A stretch of DNA of 17,541 nt from Helicobacteraceae bacterium (GTDB lineage Bacteria > Campylobacterota > Campylobacteria > Campylobacterales > Sulfurimonadaceae): contig JALWLR010000133.1 of the NCBI GenBank assembly GCA_027084065.1, positions 1 through 17,541 of the forward strand. The letters are read 5' to 3'. Below the pieces are notes generated by a model. That model was not told where the DNA came from, searched no databases, and saw only the letters and a program-made list of their open reading frames with translations. Positions 8,119-13,491 of the stretch are shown here, in pieces (the first letter of the stretch is position 1; the number at the start of each line of letters is the position of its first letter). The translations under genes were made by a program, and so were the position numbers.

Positions 8119-8940
8119 CTACTGCATCTTCATAGAAAGATCGATCCAGTTTGCTTGATGGATCAAACTTCCGCTGCTTATGGCATCCACTCCTGTTTTT
8201 GCATAACTCTCTATCGTTTCAAGCGAAATATTGCCGCTTGCTTCTAACAATATAAAAGGAAAATACTCATTACGGTATGCGACGACTTTCTCAACCTCTT
8301 TGGGCGTCATATTGTCACACATGACAATGTCCGCACCCGCTTCAAACGCCTCTTTGGCTATTGCAAACGTTTCGGCTTCGACCTCTATTTTTGCCGTAAA
8401 GGGAATCTTGCTTCGGGCATTTTTTATATACTCTTTGAGATTTTCTATCGTTTTTAAGTGGGTATCTTTTATCATCAAGGAGTCATCAAGTCCCATTCTG
8501 TGATTGACCGCACCCCCACAACGTGTTGCGTACTTTTCGAAAATTCGCAGATTCGGTCGTGTTTTGCGTGTATCGAGCAACTTCGTTCCATACGGAGCGA
8601 CGATCTCTACATACTTTCTTGTAAGCGTAGCAATGGAGCTTGCATGCAAAAGCATGTTCAATACAGTGCGCTCATTGGCTAAAAGTGTGTGAGAATCCCC
8701 CTCCAGCAAGGCTATCTCTTCGCCTTTAAAAAAGTGTTCACCATCTTTTTTATTCCACTTAATTGAGAATCCTTGGAGTCTTGCAAGTGTATCTGCATAT
8801 TCTACACCCGCAAGTACACCCTCACTCTTTGCAATTACTTTTGCACCTGCTGGTTTTTTCGGTTCAACTAGTGCATACAAGTCCCCCCGCCCAACATCTT
8901 CATAGAGCGCTTCTAATACGAACTCTTCAACACTTTTCAC
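8119..8940 (-). CDS. nadC: Nicotinate-nucleotide pyrophosphorylase (quinolinate phosphoribosyltransferase)
   Basis: Converts quinolinate and PRPP to nicotinate mononucleotide, CO2 and PPi in de novo NAD synthesis; cytoplasmic. Conserved stretches are all present: LLDTRKTRPNLR, CGGAVNHRMGLDD, IEVEAET, IVMCDNM, LEASGNI and GVDAISSGSLIH, covering the PRPP and quinolinate pockets. I start it at GTG 8940, giving 273 residues, the length I recall for H. pylori NadC. This GTG overlaps the nadA TGA stop (GTGA) and has AGAGAGG 11 nt upstream. An in-frame ATG at 8976 would add 12 residues inside nadA and is less likely. With nadA it forms a two-step module making NaMN from iminoaspartate. The source of iminoaspartate (NadB or aspartate dehydrogenase) is not in the window. 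Confidence 0.95.
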   Translation of the reverse strand: MKSVEEFVLEALYEDVGRGDLYALVEPKKPAGAKVIAKSEGVLAGVEYADTLARLQGFSIKWNKKDGEHFFKGEEIALLEGDSHTLLANERTVLNMLLHASSIATLTRKYVEIVAPYGTKLLDTRKTRPNLRIFEKYATRCGGAVNHRMGLDDSLMIKDTHLKTIENLKEYIKNARSKIPFTAKIEVEAETFAIAKEAFEAGADIVMCDNMTPKEVEKVVAYRNEYFPFILLEASGNISLETIESYAKTGVDAISSGSLIHQANWIDLSMKMQ

Positions 8941-9938
8941 AGCTCTAACATCCTCTCTAGTGCTACTCTCGCCCATTTGACCGTTTTTTCATCGACTTCG
9001 ATTTCATTGATTGGTTTACCCTCTTCGATACTTTTGAGAGTCAAATAAAGATCCTCAAGTGTCGTTTCATTCATTGTCGGACACTCCGGCTTCGTAGAAC
9101 TAAGTACATAGGTATTTTTCGGACGTAACCTGTTTACAAGGTTGTACTCCGTTCCTACAGCCACTTTTTGCTCTTCTGGAAGTTCGGATATATAACGAAT
9201 CAACTGTGATGTAGAACCTACAAAGTCTGCCGCTTCGCAAATTTTCGGATCACACTCTGGATGTACCGCTATCTTGATACCGGGATATTTTTTTCTATAA
9301 AATTCAATATCTTCTACGGTAAAAAGCTGATGAACGGAACAAAAACCATCATAGCAGATGATGTCCGCCTCTTTGGGATCGGTATCGTCCTGTCCTATAA
9401 CCATAGACTTAAGACCCATTTGATTGGCGATATTTTGTCCTAGACATCTATCGGGAACGAACAGAATCTTTTTGCCCTCTCCCAGTGCCGTCGTTATAAT
9501 CTTTTTTGCATTGGCACTTGTACAGACCATACCACCCATTTCGCCTACTTTTGCTTTGACGTCAGCATTGGAGTTGATGTAGGTTATAGGGAGAATTTGC
9601 TCTTTTGGAATGCCGCGTTCTTCTAGAAACTTCACACTCTCGTCATAATAGAGCGAATCGATCATTCGTGCCATCGAGCAGCAAGCCATTTTTGGCATCA
9701 ACACTCGTTTTTCCGGGGAAAGCACTTTGACACTCTGTCCCATAAAGGCAACACCGCAAAAGACGACAAATTCTTTCTCATCCGCTTTGGTCTTCATTGC
9801 CAATTCCAAAGAATCTCCCGTTATATCCGCCATTTCATACACTTCATCTCTTTGGTAGAAGTGTGCCACAACCGTAACATCGAGCCTCTTTTTAAGTTCT
9901 TGAATCTTCTGTTTGAGTTCTTCGTTTGTATAATTCAA
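8937..9938 (-). CDS. nadA: Quinolinate synthase, [4Fe-4S] enzyme
   Basis: Condenses iminoaspartate with dihydroxyacetone phosphate to quinolinate using an oxygen-sensitive [4Fe-4S] cluster. The protein has 333 residues. Likely cluster ligands are C87 (ACCSMA), C200 (DGFCSVH) and C286 (KPECPTMN). The spacing of 113 and 86 residues resembles the longer Bacillus-type NadA rather than E. coli. Substrate motifs AHFYQRDEV (25-33), ADITGDSLELA (37-47) and HPECDP (226-231) are intact. The start is TTG at 9938, supported by AAGGA 7 nt upstream. An ATG at 9946 is out of frame and stops after three codons. It is the first gene of the ten-gene minus-strand unit and overlaps nadC by 4 nt. Certain identity; the start is slightly uncertain because it follows a run of T. 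Confidence 0.96.
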   Translation of the reverse strand: MNYTNEELKQKIQELKKRLDVTVVAHFYQRDEVYEMADITGDSLELAMKTKADEKEFVVFCGVAFMGQSVKVLSPEKRVLMPKMACCSMARMIDSLYYDESVKFLEERGIPKEQILPITYINSNADVKAKVGEMGGMVCTSANAKKIITTALGEGKKILFVPDRCLGQNIANQMGLKSMVIGQDDTDPKEADIICYDGFCSVHQLFTVEDIEFYRKKYPGIKIAVHPECDPKICEAADFVGSTSQLIRYISELPEEQKVAVGTEYNLVNRLRPKNTYVLSSTKPECPTMNETTLEDLYLTLKSIEEGKPINEIEVDEKTVKWARVALERMLEL

Positions 9939-9945
9939 AAAAACA

Positions 9946-9950
9946 TCCTT
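9946..9950 (-). promoter_or_regulatory. Ribosome binding site selecting the TTG start of nadA
   Basis: AAGGA on the minus strand lies 7 nt before TTG 9938. The ATG that begins inside this motif (9946) reads only three codons before TGA, and no other in-frame start fits. Confidence 0.6.
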
Positions 9951-9971
9951 GCAGGGAGATATATTTGTCGA

Positions 9972-9977
9972 ATTATA
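9972..9977 (-). promoter_or_regulatory. Predicted -10 of the nadA-infB operon promoter
   Basis: Perfect TATAAT on the minus strand in the context TTGGATATAATTCG. Expected transcription start is near 9965, leaving a leader of about 27 nt before nadA. There is no convincing -35, as is common in Campylobacterota. This is the only good promoter I see for the ten genes downstream. Confidence 0.55.
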
Positions 9978-10000
9978 TCCAATTTTTATCTTAAATCATG

Positions 10001-10006
10001 TAGAAT
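10001..10006 (+). promoter_or_regulatory. Predicted -10 of the plsY-folB promoter
   Basis: TAGAAT with an AT-rich upstream region, about 39 nt before the plsY ATG. It lies back to back with the nadA -10, with only 23 nt between the two boxes. Moderate match only. Confidence 0.4.
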
Positions 10007-10044
10007 GGCGAAATAGTTAATCTAACATCAGGAAAACATCATTC

Positions 10045-10659
10045 ATGGATATGCTCTTTAACACTAACGTTCAATTCTACATTCTTGCCTACCTCGTAGG
10101 CGGTATTCCCTTTGGTCTTATTTTGGCGAAAATCTTTGCCGGCGTCGATGTCAAAAGTGCCGGAAGCAAAAGCATAGGGGCAACCAACGTTCTGCGTGTC
10201 GTCAAGGAAAAAGATCCAAAACTCGCTAAAAAACTTGGAGCTGCAACACTTGCACTCGATGCACTCAAAGGACTTATCCTACTAGTCATAGGAGCATATG
10301 CAGGTTTAAGCGAGTCGGCATTGTGGGCTGTTGCGGTTTTAACGGTTTTAGGACACTGTTTTAGCCCCTATCTCAACTTCGAAGGGGGCAAAGGAATCGC
10401 AACAGGCATGGGTGTACTCATCTATATGCTGCCGATAGAGACACTTATAGCGTTGGTAGTATGGTTTGTCATGGCAAAAACGGTACGCATATCTTCACTC
10501 TCCTCTTTAACGGCCGTCTTGTCACTTCTTGTAGCAAGTTTCATCATTCATCCGCAAATGCCACATGCACCCGTCATACTCATAACGTTCATCATTTTTT
10601 ACAAACATATCCCCAATATTGTCCGATTACTCAAAGGTGAAGAGAAAAGAGTTATTTGA
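10045..10659 (+). CDS. plsY: Acyl-phosphate glycerol-3-phosphate acyltransferase
   Basis: Inner-membrane enzyme that moves an acyl group from acyl phosphate to glycerol-3-phosphate, making lysophosphatidate for phospholipid synthesis. The 204-residue protein is strongly hydrophobic with about five membrane segments. The three conserved loop motifs are present: SKSIGATNVLR (family SxNIGATNVxR), FEGGKGIATGMG, and HIPNIVRLLKGEEKR near the C-terminus. The first ATG at 10045 has AGGA 11 nt upstream; a second ATG two codons later is an alternative. The last base of its TGA stop is shared with the folB start (TGATG), so the two are translationally coupled. Its acyl-phosphate partner gene plsX is not here. 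Certain identity. Confidence 0.95.
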   Translation: MDMLFNTNVQFYILAYLVGGIPFGLILAKIFAGVDVKSAGSKSIGATNVLRVVKEKDPKLAKKLGAATLALDALKGLILLVIGAYAGLSESALWAVAVLTVLGHCFSPYLNFEGGKGIATGMGVLIYMLPIETLIALVVWFVMAKTVRISSLSSLTAVLSLLVASFIIHPQMPHAPVILITFIIFYKHIPNIVRLLKGEEKRVI

Positions 10660-10997
10660 TGAAGAACTTTACCATTTTCATAGAGGAACTTCGCTTCTTT
10701 TGCATCATCGGTGTACTTGACTTCGAACGAAAAAAAGAGCAAGAGGTCATTGTCAATGCCTCTATAGAGTACGCTATAAAAAAAGGATATTTGGATTATG
10801 CCCAAGTTGTTACCCTCATAAAAAAGAGCATGAAAAAGAGAAAATTTCTGCTTTTGGAAGATGCTTTGCTCTTTATTACAAAAAAATTGAAAAAAAAATA
10901 TCCGTGTATAAAAAGTATTCATCTACGTATCTCAAAACCCGATATTCTCCCCGACTGCAGGGTCGCAGTGGAGTACCACACAAATTTTCAATCTTAA
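10659..10997 (+). CDS. folB: Dihydroneopterin aldolase (folate synthesis)
   Basis: Cleaves 7,8-dihydroneopterin to 6-hydroxymethyl-dihydropterin and glycolaldehyde in folate synthesis. The 112-residue protein matches the family in length and layout: IIGVLDFERKKEQ (16-28, with E23), LDYAQV (45-50, with Y47), LLLEDAL (64-70, with E67) and RISKPD (90-95, with catalytic-type K93). It is Lys-rich and rather divergent, but all expected active-site positions are filled. The ATG at 10659 overlaps the plsY stop by one base and has an AAAAGAG ribosome site upstream. A TTG at 10656 could add one residue but is less likely. Pairing with plsY is known in other bacteria. No clear terminator follows, so transcription could continue into the regulator gene. 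Confidence 0.9.
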   Translation: MKNFTIFIEELRFFCIIGVLDFERKKEQEVIVNASIEYAIKKGYLDYAQVVTLIKKSMKKRKFLLLEDALLFITKKLKKKYPCIKSIHLRISKPDILPDCRVAVEYHTNFQS

Positions 10998-11014
10998 AGA
11001 AAACTTCACTTTTT

Positions 11015-11042
11015 TTTAAAGAAAATTGAAAACAACTTTAAA
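11015..11042 (+). repeat. Inverted repeat TTTAAAG-N14-CTTTAAA in the regulator promoter (candidate operator)
   Basis: TTTAAAG at 11015-11021 and CTTTAAA at 11036-11042 are exact inverted copies, 21 nt centre to centre, about two helical turns. The right arm falls where the -35 of the downstream -10 box would be. A dimeric OmpR-type protein could bind here, possibly autoregulation. The sequence is AT-rich, so chance is possible. Confidence 0.4.
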
Positions 11043-11056
11043 TTAACCTAAAAATA

Positions 11057-11065
11057 TGCTACAAT
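11057..11065 (+). promoter_or_regulatory. Extended -10 promoter of the response regulator gene
   Basis: TGCTACAAT is an extended -10 (TGn plus TACAAT at 11060-11065), with TTTAAA at 11037-11042 as a weak -35 at 17-nt spacing. Transcription would start near 11072, giving a leader of about 26 nt that contains the AGGA ribosome site at 11088-11091. Confidence 0.6.
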
Positions 11066-11097
11066 TCCACAAAAATTTTTGACGGGTAGGAAAACGT

Positions 11098-11772
11098 ATG
11101 CGAATTCTGATTATAGAAGATGAAGTAACACTCAACAAAATGCTGGCTGAAGGCCTTAAAGAATACGGTTATCAAAGCGATGTCGTCGAAACACTCAAAG
11201 ACGGCGAATACTATTTGGACATTAGAAATTACGATCTCGTCCTTATGGACTGGATGCTTCCAGATGGAAACGGAGTAGACATCATAGGTGACATCAAAAG
11301 TAAAACTCCAAAAACCGTAGTCGTGGTCCTTTCTGCTAGAGATGACAATGAGAGTGAAATCGAAGCACTCAAAGCGGGTGCTGATGACTATATCAGAAAA
11401 CCTTTCGATTTCGATGTACTTGTAGCACGCCTTGAAGCAAGACTTCGATTCGGTGGTAGCAACATCATAGAGATAGAAGATCTCATCATCAATCCTGAAG
11501 AGGAAAAGATCATCTACAAAGATCAAGAAATCGAACTCAAAGGAAAACCTTTTGAAGTTCTAACACATTTGGCACGCCACAGAGACCAGATAGTCTCTAA
11601 AGAGCAGCTCCTTGATGCAATTTGGGAAGAGCCTGAACTTGTTACACCAAATGTCATCGAAGTAGCAATCAACCAAATTCGCCAAAAGATGGACAAACCG
11701 CTTAACATCACGACTATAGAGACGGTACGCCGACGCGGATACCGTTTTTGTTTTCCAAAAGAGACGAACTAA
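11098..11772 (+). CDS. OmpR-family response regulator, HsrA/CosR-like, with intact phosphoacceptor
   Basis: The 224-residue cytoplasmic transcription regulator has a receiver (1-115) and a winged-helix DNA-binding domain (about 125-220). The C-terminal half, from GKPFEVLTHLARHRDQ through MDKP and ETVRRRGYRFC, is nearly identical, as I remember it, to H. pylori HsrA (HP1043) and C. jejuni CosR (Cj0355c), essential regulators of stress and core metabolism. The receiver also shares DGEY and DIRNYDLV with HsrA. HsrA is atypical and lacks the phosphorylatable Asp. Here the acidic pocket E7/D8, phosphoacceptor D51 (VLMDWMLPDG), switch S79 and K101 are all present, so phosphorylation is expected. 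A kinase gene follows, then a ferredoxin and a Ppx/GppA gene, the last two also next to cosR in C. jejuni by memory. The family call is strong; phosphorylation is inferred. Confidence 0.9.
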   Translation: MRILIIEDEVTLNKMLAEGLKEYGYQSDVVETLKDGEYYLDIRNYDLVLMDWMLPDGNGVDIIGDIKSKTPKTVVVVLSARDDNESEIEALKAGADDYIRKPFDFDVLVARLEARLRFGGSNIIEIEDLIINPEEEKIIYKDQEIELKGKPFEVLTHLARHRDQIVSKEQLLDAIWEEPELVTPNVIEVAINQIRQKMDKPLNITTIETVRRRGYRFCFPKETN

Positions 11773-11778
11773 ACACTT

Positions 11779-11808
11779 CAAAGCCACATGTGGCTTTGGA
11801 ACTTTTTT
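11779..11808 (+). terminator. Perfect 20-nt palindrome plus T-run between regulator and kinase genes
   Basis: CAAAGCCACATGTGGCTTTG (11779-11798) is a perfect palindrome that can fold as an 8-bp stem with a CATG loop, extendable by U-G and U-A pairs. GAAC and six T (11803-11808) follow. It starts 6 nt after the regulator's stop codon. This is a good intrinsic terminator or a partial attenuator; a protein-binding palindrome is an alternative. Confidence 0.75.
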
Positions 11809-11820
11809 GAAAAACTTCGC

Positions 11821-11826
11821 TACAAT
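11821..11826 (+). promoter_or_regulatory. Predicted -10 of the histidine kinase promoter
   Basis: TACAAT in the context CGCTACAATAAT, just after the terminator-like hairpin and 38 nt before the kinase ATG. No clear -35. It would give the kinase its own transcript starting near 11833. Confidence 0.5.
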
Positions 11827-11864
11827 AATCTTCTTAAAACACAAAATTTCTCTGCGAGGTTTTT

Positions 11865-13178
11865 ATGTTCAGCCCACAAAGTATTCGTAACCGATTTTTA
11901 ATCCAGCTTATTTTTGCTTCTGCCTCTTTAATGATTATATTTTCCTCTTTGCTCTATCTCTATATAGAACGCTCTATTTACGACGAAAAAGTACAAGAGC
12001 TGCTTCGATATGCAGACAACATAGTCAATAACAAGTCGATCCTGGAAAACAGTTCTATTCAAGATACTTTTGGACTTGAGATAGACATCATAACACTACA
12101 TAACATGCAACAAGAGTATGAAGTCTATCAAAATACTCACAAATTCAAAACATATCTGACACTCATATACCCTTACAACCAAAAAAAAATGCTCTACTTG
12201 AAAATAACGCAAGATATTACAAAAACAAAGCTCCTGCTTGATAAAATTCTTCACTACATTTTCATTATAAACATTGCCGGATTCGGGTTGGTACTGCTTT
12301 ATGCCGTCATCCTTTCGAAAATGCTCGTAACCCCAATAGAGACACTTACGCGCAAACTCTCCAATATGAACGAGCATCTGATGAAAGAGATAAAGCTAGA
12401 CGAGCTGCCAACCGAGTTCCGACCACTTGGAGAGACAATAAACCATCTGTTAGGGCGTATCCAAAACTTTGTAAAATACCAAAAAGAGCTCTTTATAGGT
12501 ACGGCACACGAACTCAAAACCCCCCTTGCCGTCATTAAACTGAAAAATCAAGTAACTCTTATAAAAAAGCGCTCCTGTGAAGAGTACATTGACGCTATTC
12601 AAACAACAAACAAAACCGTTGATGAGATGAACATAATTGTAAGCAACATTCTCAACATGGGAAGACAAGAGGGAGCACAGCTAGATAAACCGCAACAAAT
12701 CGATGTCATAGAGTTTTTGAAAAACAAAGCGAATGATTTTAAACTCCTAGCAGAAAAGGAGCAAAAAGAGCTCTATATGGAGTTCCAACCTGATAGCTTT
12801 ATGGCAATCCTCCAAACAGGACTGCTCAATCAAATCATACAGAACTTTTTGCAAAACGCACTCAAATTTACACCAAAAGGCAAAAAGGTCAAACTTGTCA
12901 GTTTTCCAGACGAATATGGTCTTTGTATTCAGGTTATCGATGAAGGGTGTGGGGTGGATGAGAGTGTCGATTTGTTCGCACCATTTCAAAGAAGCGGCAA
13001 CAAAAGCGGTGTAGGACTCGGTCTTTTTCTTGCAAAAAGTGCTGCTGATGCACTTGGAGCAAAAATAAGCATCAAAAACAGAAATGACGGGATTGATGGA
13101 ACAGTTGCTACTTTGCAACTCAAATCGGACCTCTCTTGTACATTACCTTCAAAAAAAAGCAGAATTAAAAAATCCTAA
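11865..13178 (+). CDS. Membrane sensor histidine kinase, probable partner of the HsrA/CosR-like regulator
   Basis: Inner-membrane sensor kinase of 437 residues. There are two membrane segments (about 12-33 and 131-153) around a periplasmic sensor region of roughly 95 residues with no family I recognise. A HAMP-like linker with P157 runs to about 203. The HisKA domain has the H-box FIGTAHELKTPLAVIK with phosphoacceptor H215. The ATP-binding domain has its N-box NFLQNALKFTPKG (N331), G1 box DEGCG (359-363) and G2 box SGVGLGL (381-387), so it should be active. The C-terminus is short and basic (KKSRIKKS). The ATG at 11865 has GAGG 5 nt upstream. It is separated from the regulator by a terminator-like palindrome and has its own -10. 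Pairing is inferred from adjacency. The signal sensed is unknown. Confidence 0.93.
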   Translation: MFSPQSIRNRFLIQLIFASASLMIIFSSLLYLYIERSIYDEKVQELLRYADNIVNNKSILENSSIQDTFGLEIDIITLHNMQQEYEVYQNTHKFKTYLTLIYPYNQKKMLYLKITQDITKTKLLLDKILHYIFIINIAGFGLVLLYAVILSKMLVTPIETLTRKLSNMNEHLMKEIKLDELPTEFRPLGETINHLLGRIQNFVKYQKELFIGTAHELKTPLAVIKLKNQVTLIKKRSCEEYIDAIQTTNKTVDEMNIIVSNILNMGRQEGAQLDKPQQIDVIEFLKNKANDFKLLAEKEQKELYMEFQPDSFMAILQTGLLNQIIQNFLQNALKFTPKGKKVKLVSFPDEYGLCIQVIDEGCGVDESVDLFAPFQRSGNKSGVGLGLFLAKSAADALGAKISIKNRNDGIDGTVATLQLKSDLSCTLPSKKSRIKKS

Positions 13179-13188
13179 AGCTTACTTT

Positions 13189-13197
13189 TGATATAAA
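13189..13197 (+). promoter_or_regulatory. Predicted extended -10 of the ferredoxin-gppA promoter
   Basis: TGATATAAA (TGn plus TATAAA at 13192-13197), about 40 nt before the ferredoxin ATG. The expected start near 13204 keeps the AAAGGA ribosome site (13225-13230) in the transcript. Confidence 0.45.
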
Positions 13198-13237
13198 TCG
13201 TGCCAATGAATAAACATTTATAATAAAGGAAACAACA

Positions 13238-13489
13238 ATGGCATTGATGATAAACGATGAATGTATTGCATGTGACGCATGTAGAGAAGAGTGTCCGACA
13301 GAAGCGATTGAAGAGGGAGATCCTATATACTTTATAGATCCAGACAGATGTACCGAATGTGTAGGTGTTTATGATGAACCTGCATGTATTTCCGTATGTC
13401 CGGTCGACTGTATAGTGCTTGACAAAGACAACGTCGAAACGATTGCGGAACTTCAGTTCAAGTACAAGTCACTCCAAGAAGAAGAGTAG
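13238..13489 (+). CDS. fdxB: 2[4Fe-4S] ferredoxin, Alvin/YfhL type
   Basis: Small electron carrier of 83 residues, cytoplasmic. Cluster I ligands are C9-x2-C12-x2-C15 with C19 before Pro. Cluster II follows the Allochromatium-type pattern C38-x2-C41-x8-C50-x3-C54, with the 8-residue insertion VGVYDEPA that is diagnostic of this class, and a family C58 (CPVDC). A charged C-terminal helix ends in EEE. The start MALMINDECI also matches A. vinosum ferredoxin as I remember it. These ferredoxins have very low redox potentials; partners here cannot be read from the sequence. The ATG has AAAGGA 7 nt upstream. The phosphatase gene starts 2 nt after the stop codon, so both are co-transcribed. The symbol follows the C. 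jejuni gene beside cosR, by memory. Confidence 0.92.
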   Translation: MALMINDECIACDACREECPTEAIEEGDPIYFIDPDRCTECVGVYDEPACISVCPVDCIVLDKDNVETIAELQFKYKSLQEEE

Positions 13490-13491
13490 CA

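Noticed and set aside
8941..8976. Longer nadC start at ATG 8976
   Set aside because: It would overlap nadA by 40 nt; GTG 8940 gives the common GTGA overlap, a ribosome site and the expected length of 273 residues.
10599..10922. Minus-strand frame opposite folB
   Set aside because: FolB carries all family active-site residues and is coupled to plsY; the opposite frame has no ribosome site or recognisable product.
13219..13224. Perfect TATAAT before the ferredoxin gene
   Set aside because: It lies 13 nt before the ATG, so the AAAGGA ribosome site would fall outside the transcript; the extended -10 at 13189-13197 fits better.
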